DNA from: Solirubrobacteraceae bacterium
GTDB lineage: Bacteria > Actinomycetota > Thermoleophilia > Solirubrobacterales > Solirubrobacteraceae
Assembly (NCBI GenBank): GCA_030447275.1
Contig: JAUJPF010000018.1
Location: forward strand, 1-64,000
Direction of reading: 5' to 3'
DNA: 64,000 nt
Shown here one piece after another: positions 8,719-16,980 of this stretch. The translations under genes and the position numbers were made by a program. The notes under the pieces were generated by a model. That model did no database searches and was not told where the DNA came from. It saw only the letters and a list, made by a program, of their open reading frames with translations. The first letter of the stretch is position 1. Each line of letters opens with the position of its first letter.

Positions 8719-9246
8719 CGCCAGGAACCGCTCGTGCAGGCGGGTGCTCGTCCGTCAGCTCGGGGTGGAACGCGACCGCGAGGACCCGCCCCTGGCGCAC
8801 GGCGACCGGATGGCCGTCGACCTCCGCCAGCACCTCCACGTCCTCGCCCGCCTCGAGACCCACGGGGCGCGGATGAACACGGCGTGCACCGGCTCACCGA
8901 ACAGCTCGAGGTCGGCCTCGAACGAGCGCACCTGGCGGCCGAAGGCGTTGCGCTCCGTCCGCACGTCGAGGATCCCGAGGTGGTCGCGGTCGAGCATGAT
9001 CATCCCGGCGCAGGTGCCGAAGATCGGCTTGCCGAATGCGCGCAGCGGCTCGGCCAGCCCCTCGCGCTCCACCCCGAGCGTCATCGTCGTCGACTCGCCG
9101 CCGGGCATGACCAGGCCGTCGAGCCCCTCGAGGTCGGCGGGCACGCGCACCTCGCGGACCTCGGCGCCGAGCGCCCGCAGCACCTTCACGTGGGCGTCGA
9201 AGCCGCCCTGGAGCGCCAGGACGCCGACGAGCGGCGCCGCCCTCAC
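8649..9246 (-). pseudogene. pdxT: Pyridoxal 5'-phosphate synthase glutaminase subunit, frame shifted
   Basis: PdxT hydrolyses glutamine and passes ammonia to PdxS for PLP synthesis. From GTG 9244-9246 the sequence reads [14 protein letters not shown], then MPGGESTTM and the nucleophile loop FGTCAGMI, in the usual order. Near 8865 the frame changes within the part after RAPWV; the next frame carries [16 protein letters not shown] and FHPELT, the catalytic His-Glu pair. A second change near 8745 restores the C-terminal LHERFLASL. The GTG overlaps the pdxS stop, so the pair is translationally coupled. Similarity continues across both shifts, so sequence error is more likely than a lost gene. The exact C-terminal end is uncertain. 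Confidence 0.75.
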
Positions 9247-10127
9247 CAACCGCGGGTCGCGAGGAGCTGCTCGTCGTCGAGCTTGCGCGACTCGAGCGAC
9301 GTCATCGGCGTGCCGAGCCCCTCGGAGGCCGCGGCGACCCGCTCGGGGTCGCGGAAGTGCGTGGTCGCCTCGACGATCGCCTGCGCGCGCCGCTCCGGGT
9401 CCTCGGACTTGAAGATGCCCGAGCCGACGAACACGGCCTCGGCGCCGAGCTGCATCATCAGCGCGGCGTCGGCCGGCGTCGCGATGCCGCCGGCGCTGAA
9501 CAGCGGCACCGGGAGCTTGCCCTCGCGCGCGACCGCGCGGACGACGTCGAGCGGCGCCTGGTGCTCCTTGGCGGCGGTGGCCAGCTCGGCGTCGTCGAGC
9601 AGCGTGAGGCGGCGGATCGCGCCGGTGATCGAGCGCATGTGGCGGACGGCCTCGACGATGTCGCCGGTGCCCGCCTCGCCCTTGGAGCGGATCATCGCCG
9701 CGCCCTCGCCGATGCGCCGCAGCGCTTCGCCCAGATTCGTCGCGCCGCAGACGAACGGGATCTTGAACGCCCACTTGTCGATGTGGTGCGCCTCGTCGGC
9801 GGGGGTCAGGACTTCCGACTCGTCGATGTAGTCGACCTCGAGCGCCTCGAGCACCTGGGCCTCGACGAAGTGGCCGATGCGCGCCTTGGCCATCACCGGG
9901 ATGCTGACCGTCGCCTGGATCCCCTTGATCATCGAGGGGTCGGACATGCGGGCCACGCCGCCGTCGCGGCGGATGTCGGCGGGCACGCGCTCGAGCGCCA
10001 TGACGGCCGAGGCGCCCGCCTTCTCGGCGACCTCCGCCTGCTCGGCCGTGACGACGTCCATGATGACGCCGCCCTTGAGCATCTCGGCGAGGCCCGCCTT
10101 GACCCGGAACGTGGCTTCGTCGCGCAT
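9243..10127 (-). CDS. pdxS: Pyridoxal 5'-phosphate synthase lyase subunit
   Basis: 294 residues, the standard PdxS length. It builds PLP from ribose 5-phosphate, glyceraldehyde 3-phosphate and ammonia, in a dodecamer with PdxT. Family landmarks are [18 protein letters not shown] at the start, [22 protein letters not shown] with the active-site Lys, [15 protein letters not shown], and [32 protein letters not shown]. The ATG at 10125-10127 is chosen because the conserved sequence starts there; a start 45 bases upstream adds non-conserved residues. First gene of pdxS-pdxT; the regulator gene upstream is separated by 60 bases and faces the same way. Confidence 0.95.
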   Translation of the reverse strand: MRDEATFRVKAGLAEMLKGGVIMDVVTAEQAEVAEKAGASAVMALERVPADIRRDGGVARMSDPSMIKGIQATVSIPVMAKARIGHFVEAQVLEALEVDYIDESEVLTPADEAHHIDKWAFKIPFVCGATNLGEALRRIGEGAAMIRSKGEAGTGDIVEAVRHMRSITGAIRRLTLLDDAELATAAKEHQAPLDVVRAVAREGKLPVPLFSAGGIATPADAALMMQLGAEAVFVGSGIFKSEDPERRAQAIVEATTHFRDPERVAAASEGLGTPMTSLESRKLDDEQLLATRGW

Positions 10128-10187
10128 CCCGGCCAGTCTAGCCTCGGGTCGGGCGGGCGGAAGGTCACACAATCGGCCTGCGTACGG

Positions 10188-11063
10188 CTACTTCAGGCGG
10201 AAGGCCTTGATGCGCTCTTCGTACTGCGTCTCGTCGCGCGCGTAGACGCCGTAGGCGAGCGCCTGGATGAGCGAGAGCAGCGCCGAGTGCGAGCGCACGT
10301 AGGCCGGGCTGTTCGACGAGTAGTAGAGGCGGATCTGCGCGAGCTTGGCGACCTCGGACAGCGTCGCGTCGGTGATCGCGATCGTCGGCGCGCGGCGGTG
10401 GCGGGCGAGCTTCATCGCGCGCGTGACGAGCGGGTGCGGCCGGCCGGCCGACAGCCCGATGACGAGCGTCTCTGAGTCGATGCGCCCGAGCCGGCCGAGC
10501 GCCTCCTGCGAGGGACTGGCCGCCACCTCGGCGCGCAGGTCGAGCAGCATCAGCAGGTGGCGCAGGTACGAGGCGAAGAACGCCATCTGGTCGGTGCCGA
10601 CGATGAGGATCTTCTCGGCGCCGACGACCATCTTGATCGCGGCCTCGACGTCGGAGCGCGAGGCCTTGCGCGCGGTTTCCTCCACGTTGACGTGGTCGGC
10701 CGAGAGCGCGGTCTCGAACGGGCTCTGGTCGAGCGAGAACAGCGGCGCCGCCTCGTCCCCGGGAGCCGCCGGCTGCGCGTGCTTGCGCCGGTACTCCTCG
10801 CGCGCGGAGGCCTGGAGCTCGGGGTAGCCCTCGAACCCGAGCGCCTGCGAGAAGCGCACGACGGTCGAGCTGGAGGTGTTGGCCCGGCGGGCAAGCTCCT
10901 CGGCGGTCTGGAAGGCCACCTCGTCGAGGTGGTCGACGATGTACTGGGCGACGTCCTTCTGCGAGCGGGAGAACTCGTCGAAGCGCGCCTGGATGTACGT
11001 CGAGAGGCTCTGGGGCCCGGCCTCGGTGGGCGGGGGGGCGGTCGTCGTCGCGGATCGCTTCAT
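10188..11063 (-). CDS. MurR/RpiR-family transcriptional regulator
   Basis: 291 residues from ATG 11061-11063. Residues 25-95 are the HTH_6 domain (SRSQKDVAQYIVDHLDEVAFQTAEELARRANTSSSTV split over two helices), followed by a 40-residue linker. Residues about 130-265 form a SIS sugar-isomerase-like sensor (KILIVGTDQMAFFASYL, then ETLVIGLSAGRPHPLV and PTIAITDA). RpiR-type regulators usually sense phosphosugars. The location directly upstream of pdxS-pdxT, in the same direction and 60 bases away, suggests a possible link to pentose-phosphate supply for PLP synthesis, but this is inference. Confidence 0.85.
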   Translation of the reverse strand: MKRSATTTAPPPTEAGPQSLSTYIQARFDEFSRSQKDVAQYIVDHLDEVAFQTAEELARRANTSSSTVVRFSQALGFEGYPELQASAREEYRRKHAQPAAPGDEAAPLFSLDQSPFETALSADHVNVEETARKASRSDVEAAIKMVVGAEKILIVGTDQMAFFASYLRHLLMLLDLRAEVAASPSQEALGRLGRIDSETLVIGLSAGRPHPLVTRAMKLARHRRAPTIAITDATLSEVAKLAQIRLYYSSNSPAYVRSHSALLSLIQALAYGVYARDETQYEERIKAFRLK

Positions 11064-11154
11064 CGGCGTGACGGGTCTTCGACGCCCCGCGCCGTGTGTC
11101 CTTCCGGCGGAGCGCGTCCGGCGCGCCGAGCCGCGCGACCCGGCCCTTAAACGC

Positions 11155-11183
11155 GACGCGCCCGGCACGAGGCCGGGCGCGTC
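11155..11183 (-). terminator. Perfect 12-bp hairpin, likely terminator of the SDR gene
   Basis: GACGCGCCCGGC and its exact reverse complement are separated by the 5-base loop ACGAG. The hairpin lies 144 bases after the stop of the leftward SDR gene (11,327) and 92 bases before the start of the leftward RpiR gene. There is no T-run after either arm, which is common for actinobacterial hairpin terminators. An attenuator-type element in the RpiR leader is the alternative. Confidence 0.5.
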
Positions 11184-11326
11184 AGCGAGCACTTCGGATT
11201 CCGCCCTGAGAGCTCGCTCAGAGAAGGCCGGGGCTGGGGGGGATATGTGCGCCGATTCCGGACCCTCTCGCTGTGGTTTTCACGTTCCCCGGCACGCGAG
11301 CGCCGCAAACAGGAATTGATCGACGT

Positions 11327-12184
11327 TCAGCCGGGGAGGGTTTCGCCGCCGATCGGGGCGAGGATCTCGCCGCTGTAGTAGCTCGAGAGCTGGTTCGACG
11401 CGAAGAAGACGTACGACGGCGCGATCTCGTCGGGCTGCGCCGCCCGACCGATCGGAGTCTCCTGACCGAACTGCGAAACCTTCTCCTCGTCCATGGTGGC
11501 GGGGATCAGCGGCGTCCACACCGGTCCGGGCGCGACGCAGTTGACGCGGATGCTCTTGTCGGCGAGGGCTTGGGCCAGCGCGTAGGTGAACGCGTTGATC
11601 GCGCCCTTGGTCGCGCTGTAGTCGATCAGCGACTTGTTCCCGCGCAGCCCGTTGATCGAGGACGTGTTGATGATCGCGCCGCCCTCGGGCAGGTGCTTCA
11701 TCGCCTCGTGCGAGCACCAGTAGAAGCTGTAGATGTTCGTCTTGAACGTCTTGTCCCACTCCTCGCTGGTGACCTCCTCGAAGGTCTCGACCGGCGTCTG
11801 GTAGGCGATGTTGTTGACGAGCACGTCGAGGCGGCCGAGCTGCTCGGCGGCGTCGTTGACGACGCCGCGCGCGGTCGCCTCCTCGCTCAGGTCGCCCGGC
11901 AGCGTGACCGCCTTGCGGCCCGCGGCCTCGACGAGCGACGCGGTGTGCTTCGCGTCGTCGTGCTCCGACAGATAGGCGATGGCGACGTCGGCGCCCTCCT
12001 TGGCGAACGCGACGGCCACCGCACGGCCGATGCCGGAGTCGCCGCCGGTGATGAGCGCCGCCCGGCCTTCGAGCTTGCCGCTCCCGGCGTAGTCGCCCAT
12101 CTCGTCGCGCGGCTGCTCCTCCATCTCCGAGGTGTGGCCGGGCTCGCTGATGGTGTGGGGCGGAAACGCGGTGTCGTCGCTCAT
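11327..12184 (-). CDS. SDR-family oxidoreductase (YhdF/YghA-like)
   Basis: 285 residues. A long N-terminal extension (HTSEMEEQPRDEMGDY, rich in acidic residues) precedes the Rossmann core, as in the YghA/YhdF/GsiB-linked group of general-stress SDRs. Motifs: cofactor loop TGGDSGIGRA near residue 48, LVNNIAYQ, catalytic Ser (IINTSS), YSATK with the Tyr and Lys, and the C-terminal GEILAPIGGE. It reduces or oxidises a small carbonyl/alcohol with NAD(P); the substrate is unknown. It is 46 bases from the small protein gene upstream on the same strand, so the two could share a promoter. Confidence 0.85.
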   Translation of the reverse strand: MSDDTAFPPHTISEPGHTSEMEEQPRDEMGDYAGSGKLEGRAALITGGDSGIGRAVAVAFAKEGADVAIAYLSEHDDAKHTASLVEAAGRKAVTLPGDLSEEATARGVVNDAAEQLGRLDVLVNNIAYQTPVETFEEVTSEEWDKTFKTNIYSFYWCSHEAMKHLPEGGAIINTSSINGLRGNKSLIDYSATKGAINAFTYALAQALADKSIRVNCVAPGPVWTPLIPATMDEEKVSQFGQETPIGRAAQPDEIAPSYVFFASNQLSSYYSGEILAPIGGETLPG

Positions 12185-12230
12185 GCCGCGCGCCTACCCC
12201 GCACCGAGGCGCCTACGCGGCGACGGCGAG

Positions 12231-12365
12231 CTAGCGCGAGATCGCCCGCAGCCGCCGAGCGACGGCGTCCTTGGCCTGGGCAGCCGGCGCGATGAGCAGC
12301 GCGGCGCCTCCGAGGGTGAGCAGCGTCATGCCGCAGAGCTCGACGAACGAAGTTGCCTTCTTCAC
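12231..12365 (-). CDS. 44-residue membrane-associated small protein
   Basis: GTG at 12363-12365 preceded by GGAAGG and a run of G, a strong ribosome-binding site. It translates to a short charged start (VKKATSFVE), one hydrophobic segment (MTLLTLGGAALLIAPAA) and a basic tail ending RRLRAISR. The shape fits a small membrane peptide; no family is recognised. It sits upstream of, and in the same direction as, the stress-type SDR. The good ribosome-binding site and the amphipathic layout make it a credible gene in spite of its length. Confidence 0.5.
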   Translation of the reverse strand: MKKATSFVELCGMTLLTLGGAALLIAPAAQAKDAVARRLRAISR

Positions 12366-12717
12366 GTCGTCCCCCCCCTTCCTGATCCGTTGGGTCCGTT
12401 GTACCTGCATGTAACGATCGGCACACGACCGCGTTGCGCGTTAGCGCCGCGTCCGATGACGGACGGATGACGACGGAGCCCGAGGTCGCCCGGGTCGAAG
12501 CCCGCGGCCTTCAGTCCGCGCTGGATCTGCTTGACGGCGTGAAGCCGGGCATCAGCACGCCGATGTCCCACCCCGGCCGGCGAGCTGATGCTCGATGACA
12601 CGTCGCGCATCCAAGAGCCGGTGTACGCGTGGGCGATCGCCGGCCCGTAGGTCCTGACCGGTCGGAGGCATGTCGCGCAGTCTCCTCCGGGGGCCGTCCG
12701 CGTCTAGGGTCTGCGCC
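12366..12717. other. Stretch without a clear gene
   Basis: 352 bases between the small leftward gene and a rightward SDR. The left end should hold the promoter of the small gene. On the minus strand around 12,490-12,560 one frame reads VKQIQRGLKAAGFDPGDL, which vaguely resembles a peptidoglycan-binding-like helix pair, but no start, no full domain and no continuous frame support a gene. It may be a relic. Confidence 0.3.
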
Positions 12718-13482
12718 GTGGGCGCACGCGAATCGGGCAGGGCGGTGCTCGTCACCGGCGCGTCGCGGGGCATCGGCGCCGCGACCGCGCGGGCGTTCGC
12801 GGTGGCCGGGGACCGCGTCGCCGTGCACTACGCGTCGCGGCGCGAGCAGGCCGAGGAGGTCGCTGCCGGGCTACCCGGCGACGGCCACGCCGTCGTCGGC
12901 GCCGACCTCGCCGACGCGGACGCCGTCGCCGCGATGGTCGACGCGGCGGCGGGCGCGCTGGGTGCGATCGACGTGCTCGTCAACAACGCCGGGATCTACG
13001 AGGCGCACCCGATCGGCGCGACGACGTACGCGGAGTGGCAGGCCTCGTGGGCGCGCACGCTCGGCGTCAACCTCGTCGGCGCCGCGAACGTCACGTGGTG
13101 CGCGGTGCAGCACATGCTCGCCGCCGGCCGGGGGCGGATCGTCAACGTCGGCTCGCGCGGCGCGTTCCGCGGCGAGCCCGAGCACACGGCCTACGGCGCG
13201 GCCAAGGCGGGCCTGACCTCGTTCGGCCAGTCGCTCGCGCGCGAGCTCGGCCCGCGCGGGATCGCGGTGATGACCGTCGCGCCCGGGTTCGTGCAGACCG
13301 ACATGGCGGCCGACTACCTCGCGGGGCCCGAGGGTGACGCGATCCGCGCGCAGAGCCCGCTCGGCCGCGTCGCGACGGCCGGCGAGATCGCCGCGGCGGT
13401 CCTCTACCTCGCGTCGCCGGAGGGCGCGATGGCCACCGGCACGGTCCTCGACGTCAACGGCGGTTCGCATCTGAGGATGTGA
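12718..13482 (+). CDS. SDR-family oxidoreductase, FabG-like
   Basis: 254 residues from GTG 12718. Classical SDR motifs are complete: TGASRGIGAATA for the cofactor, LVNNAG, the catalytic Ser in IVNVGS, YGAAK and, after it, the PGFVQTDM strand, with the end GTVLDVNGGSH. Homologous to 3-oxoacyl-ACP reductases, but single SDRs like this act on many substrates. It is not part of the main gene cluster. Its 3' end touches a methyltransferase remnant on the other strand. Confidence 0.85.
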   Translation: MGARESGRAVLVTGASRGIGAATARAFAVAGDRVAVHYASRREQAEEVAAGLPGDGHAVVGADLADADAVAAMVDAAAGALGAIDVLVNNAGIYEAHPIGATTYAEWQASWARTLGVNLVGAANVTWCAVQHMLAAGRGRIVNVGSRGAFRGEPEHTAYGAAKAGLTSFGQSLARELGPRGIAVMTVAPGFVQTDMAADYLAGPEGDAIRAQSPLGRVATAGEIAAAVLYLASPEGAMATGTVLDVNGGSHLRM

Positions 13483-13483
13483 C

Positions 13484-13870
13484 GCCCGCGCCCGCGCTCG
13501 CGCCCGCGACGACGAGCGCCGCCGGGAAGCGAACGCCGTCGTCGCGCACGAACGGGCCCGCGCTCGCCACCGCGGCGGCGCGCGCATCCGCTCCTTCTGC
13601 TCGGCGTCGACGTGCGCGAGGACGCCCGCGATCGGCCCTCCCTCCTCGGCCATCCCCTCCCACCACGCGTCGGGCGACTCCCACTCGCGGACGTCGTCGA
13701 CCGCCTCGATCGCGACGCCGGCGAACCCGGCCTCATCGAGCATCCCGCGCAGGCGCGCGGTCGGCCGCCCTGCCCGCCGGGCCGCGCTCGCGCCGCTCGG
13801 CCTCCGCCGCCCAGCCCTCGGCCGCGCCCGACCACTGCGCGCGGCTCGCCTCGCGGTGCTCGTCGCTCAT
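13484..13870 (-). pseudogene. Remnant of a SAM-dependent methyltransferase with its core missing
   Basis: From ATG 13868-13870 the first 30 residues read MSDEHREASRAQWSGAAEGW and an AEAERRER stretch, typical of the helical start of UbiE/class I methyltransferases. After a short Gly/Arg-rich bridge and a frame change, the sequence jumps to the C-terminal part: LDEAGFAGVAIEAV, DVREWESPDAWWEG, GPIAGVLAHVDAEQ, and in a further frame FVRDDGVRFPAALVVAGA. The entire Rossmann core with the SAM-binding GxGxG (about 130-150 residues) is absent. This is a large internal deletion plus frame changes, so it cannot be a working enzyme as given. Confidence 0.6.
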
Positions 13871-13880
13871 CGCAGCGACG

Positions 13881-14933
13881 CTACCCGGGGGCGCCGACCG
13901 GCGCGACGATCCGCGCGTACGCGTCGGGGTCGGTCGGTCCCTCGGTGGCGACGAGCAGGACCCGGCTCTCCGCGCCGAGCCCGACCGCCGAACGCAGTGC
14001 GCCCGCCTCGGGGTCGGCGACCAGCGCGCGCAGGGCGGCGAGCGGCGCCGCCCCGGAGTCGCCGATCCGCAGGCCGGCCGCCGCCAGCTCGCGCATCGCG
14101 GCGTGGGCCTCGCCGTCCGTCACGGTCAGCGTCCCGTGGATGCCGTCGCGCAGCGCCGGCCACGCCGCCCGCGAGACCTCCGCGCAGTCGAGGCCGGCCA
14201 TCGTCGTGCCCGGGGTCGGCACCTCGGCCGGCGCGCCCGCCCGCAGCGACGCCCTCAGGCACGCGGCGGCCGCGGGCTCGGCGCCGACCACCGGGATGCC
14301 GGCCTGCGCGCCGAACCGCGCGGCGGCGGCGGCCAGCGACCCGACGCCGACGGGCACGACGACGAGGTCGAACGTCCCCTGCGCGGCCGCCTCGGCGAAC
14401 AGCGTCGCGTAGCCGTCGACCACCCAGCGCGCCGGGCCGCTCTCGCCGACGTCGGCGAGCTCGAGCGCGCCCGGCCGCTCGCCCTCCCGCATCGCGCATG
14501 CGACCGCGTCCTCGTACGTGCCGTCGACGACGACGACCTCCGCCCCCTCCGCTGCGATCGCCTCGCGCCGCGCGACGACCGAGCGCGCGGGCAGGAACAC
14601 CCGGCAGCGCAGGCCGCGCAGCGCGGCGACGTGCGCCACGGCCCGACCGTGGTTGCCGGCGCTCGCGGCGACGATCGTGCCGACGTCCGGCCGCTCGCGC
14701 AGCGCGCGCTCGACCGCCCACGACGCGCCGAGCACCTTGAACGCCGGCAGGCCGAGGCGGGACGACTCGTCCTTGACCGCCACGGCGCGCAGCCCGAGCT
14801 CGGCGGCAAGGGACGGCAGCTCGCGCACCGGCGTCGGCGCGTACCCCGGCAGCGCGGCGTGGAAGGCGGCGGCCTCCGCCGACGGCCGCGGCACCGCGTC
14901 CGGCGCGACCGCGGAGTTGACGAGCGCCCTCAC
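13881..14933 (-). CDS. PLP-dependent ammonia-lyase, diaminopropionate ammonia-lyase-like
   Basis: 350 residues from GTG 14931-14933. Fold type II PLP enzyme: YAPTPVRELP at the start, KDESSRLGLPAFKVLGASWA with the PLP-binding Lys near residue 64, AASAGNHGRAVA for phosphate binding, VVPVGVGSLAAA and a late GDSGAAPLAALRAL. These features fit YgeX/DpaL, which splits 2,3-diaminopropionate into pyruvate and ammonia, better than threonine deaminase, which usually has a shorter KLE motif. Its start overlaps the stop of an M20 peptidase gene, the same pairing as ygeX-ygeY in other bacteria. Threonine/serine dehydratase activity is the alternative. Confidence 0.75.
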   Translation of the reverse strand: MRALVNSAVAPDAVPRPSAEAAAFHAALPGYAPTPVRELPSLAAELGLRAVAVKDESSRLGLPAFKVLGASWAVERALRERPDVGTIVAASAGNHGRAVAHVAALRGLRCRVFLPARSVVARREAIAAEGAEVVVVDGTYEDAVACAMREGERPGALELADVGESGPARWVVDGYATLFAEAAAQGTFDLVVVPVGVGSLAAAAARFGAQAGIPVVGAEPAAAACLRASLRAGAPAEVPTPGTTMAGLDCAEVSRAAWPALRDGIHGTLTVTDGEAHAAMRELAAAGLRIGDSGAAPLAALRALVADPEAGALRSAVGLGAESRVLLVATEGPTDPDAYARIVAPVGAPG

Positions 14934-16081
14934 GCGCACAGCCGCGCGGCCGTCGCGACGAGCGCCCGCGTCACCGCGACGGTGTCGTCGACGCTCACCC
15001 ACTCCACGGCGGCGTGCGCGCCCTCACCGCCGGGCCCGAGCATGACGGTGGGGATGCCGGCGGCCGCGATGAACGCCGCGTCGGCCCAGTAGCTCGCGCC
15101 GCCGACGGCCGGCGACGCGCCGAGGACGCCGGCCGCCGCGGCGCGCAGCGTCGCCACGACCTCCGCGTCCGCGTCGACCTCGAACGGCTCGCGCACGAGC
15201 AGCGTGCGCTGCTCGGCACGCAGCTCCGGGTCGGCGGCGCGGCAGCGGTCGAGGAGGCCGGCCAGCTCGGCCTCCACCTCGGCCGCGGTCTCGCCCGGCA
15301 GCGTCCGCCGCTCGACGCCGACGACGCACCGCGCCGGGTAGCTCGACCTCTCGCTGCCCCCCTCGATCAGCGACGCGTGGATCGACCCGCGGCCGAGCAG
15401 CGGGTGCGTGCGGGCGCCGAGCGCGGCGTCCAGCTCGCCGACCGCGACGAGGACGGGCCCGGCCTTCACGATCGCGTCGACGCCGAGGTGCGGCCGCGAG
15501 CCGTGCGCGGCGCGGCCGGTCACCTCGACCTCGAGCCACGCGAACCCCTTGTGCGCGACGACGACCTCGAGCTCGGTCGGCTCGGTGACGATCGCCGCGT
15601 CGGCGCGCACGGTGCGCAACACCTCCTGCACGCCGAGGCTGGCGTGCTCCTCGTCGGCGACGGCGGCCACGACGACGTCGCCCGCCAGGTCGAGCACCGC
15701 CGCCTCGCGGCAGGCCAGCAGCGCCGCGACGAGGCCCGCCTTCATGTCGTAGGCGCCGCGGCCGATCAGCCGGTCGCCGTCGACGTGCGGCCCGTGCGGC
15801 GCGTCCATGCCCTCGACGCCGACGGTGTCGGTGTGCCCGCACAGCAGCAGCGTCCGCCCGCCCCCGCCCCCGCGCGCCCGGACGACGACGCTCGGGCGCC
15901 CCGGCGTCGCCTCGAGCACGTCGGCGTCGAGGCCGGCGTCGCGCGCCCACTCGACGACCGCCGCCGCGATCGCGGCCTCCCCGGCGCCGCCGGGCACGAG
16001 CGACGGGTTCACGGAGTCGATCGCCACGAGCCGGGAGAGAAGCCGGATGACGTCGTCGCGCACCGCGTCGTACGGTGGCAC
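14930..16081 (-). CDS. M20-family metallopeptidase (YgeY/ArgE/DapE-like)
   Basis: 383 residues from GTG 16079-16081. Metal-binding motifs of the family occur in order: CGHTDTVGVEG, GRGAYDMKAG, ADEEHASLG and IVTEPTELE; a dimerisation lid follows (AHGSRPHLGVDAI), and the last conserved His is in GEGAHAAVEW. These enzymes are cytosolic dizinc aminoacylases or peptidases. Overlapping the diaminopropionate ammonia-lyase-like gene suggests the substrate is a peptide or acyl amide whose product feeds that lyase (inference). Its start codon is only two bases from the start of a divergent ABC-transporter gene. Confidence 0.85.
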   Translation of the reverse strand: MPPYDAVRDDVIRLLSRLVAIDSVNPSLVPGGAGEAAIAAAVVEWARDAGLDADVLEATPGRPSVVVRARGGGGGRTLLLCGHTDTVGVEGMDAPHGPHVDGDRLIGRGAYDMKAGLVAALLACREAAVLDLAGDVVVAAVADEEHASLGVQEVLRTVRADAAIVTEPTELEVVVAHKGFAWLEVEVTGRAAHGSRPHLGVDAIVKAGPVLVAVGELDAALGARTHPLLGRGSIHASLIEGGSERSSYPARCVVGVERRTLPGETAAEVEAELAGLLDRCRAADPELRAEQRTLLVREPFEVDADAEVVATLRAAAAGVLGASPAVGGASYWADAAFIAAAGIPTVMLGPGGEGAHAAVEWVSVDDTVAVTRALVATAARLCA

Positions 16082-16083
16082 AC

Positions 16084-16980
16084 GTGAACGAGATCGAGCA
16101 CGCGATCCGCCTGCGCGGCGTCGTCAAGCGGTTCGGGGAGCTGACCGCGGTCGACGGCCTCGACCTCGACGTGCCGGCGGGCGCGTGCGTCGGGCTGCTC
16201 GGGCCCAACGGCGCCGGCAAGTCGACGACGATGAAGGCGCTGACGGCGCAGGTCATCGCCGACGAGGGCGAGCTGGAGGTCCTCGGCTACCGCCTTCCCG
16301 GCGACTCGAAGCAGGCGCGCGCCGAGATGGGGGTCGTCCCGCAGCTCGACAACCTCGACGTGTCGCTGACCGTCGAGCACAACCTGCTCGTGTTCGCCCA
16401 CCTCTACCGCGTCCCCGCGCGCGACCGGGCGGCGGCGGTCTTTCGCGCGCTGGCGATCGCGAACCTGAACGACCGCCGCGGCGCGAAGGTCGACGAGCTG
16501 AGCGGCGGGATGCGGCGGCGGCTGCTCATCGCCCGCGGCCTGCTGCACCAGCCGCGCCTCCTGCTGCTCGACGAGCCGACGGTCGGCCTCGACCCGCAGG
16601 TGCGCCAGGAGCTGTGGGCGCTGATCGACCGGCTGCGCTCGGAGGGCGTCTCGATCCTCATGAGCACGCACTACATCGAGGAGGCCGAGCGACTGTGCGA
16701 CGAGGTGACGATCATGTCCCACGGCCGCGCCGTCGCCACCGGCGCGCCGCGCGCGCTCATCGCCGAGCACGCCGGCCCCGAGGCGCTCGAGGTCTACGGG
16801 CCGGCCGGCGCGGCTGCTCGAGGTGGAGGGCATCGCCCAGGAGCGGGGCTGGCCCACCAGGCGCACCGGCACCTCGATCGCCGTCCTCCACGCCAACGGC
16901 GTGGCGACCTCGAGGGCGTCCGCCGCGCCGCCAACCTCGAGGACGTCTTCGTCCTGCTCACCGGCGAGGAGATCGCCTGA
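16084..16980 (+). CDS. ABC transporter ATP-binding protein (drug/polysaccharide exporter type)
   Basis: About 298 residues from GTG 16084. Walker A GPNGAGKST, Q-loop VVPQLDN, signature LSGGMRRR, Walker B LLLLDEPTVGLD and the switch His in STHYIEEAERL are all intact, in residues 40-205. Near 16,808 the frame slips: the GIAQERGWPTRRTGTSIAVL segment is in another frame, and near 16,900 it slips back to NLEDVFVLLTGEEIA. The two shifts cancel, so the ORF stays open but about 30 residues are scrambled. Most likely two base-calling errors. Together with the overlapping permease gene it makes a DrrAB/NodIJ-like export pair. Confidence 0.85.
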   Translation: MNEIEHAIRLRGVVKRFGELTAVDGLDLDVPAGACVGLLGPNGAGKSTTMKALTAQVIADEGELEVLGYRLPGDSKQARAEMGVVPQLDNLDVSLTVEHNLLVFAHLYRVPARDRAAAVFRALAIANLNDRRGAKVDELSGGMRRRLLIARGLLHQPRLLLLDEPTVGLDPQVRQELWALIDRLRSEGVSILMSTHYIEEAERLCDEVTIMSHGRAVATGAPRALIAEHAGPEALEVYGPAGAAARGGGHRPGAGLAHQAHRHLDRRPPRQRRGDLEGVRRAANLEDVFVLLTGEEIA

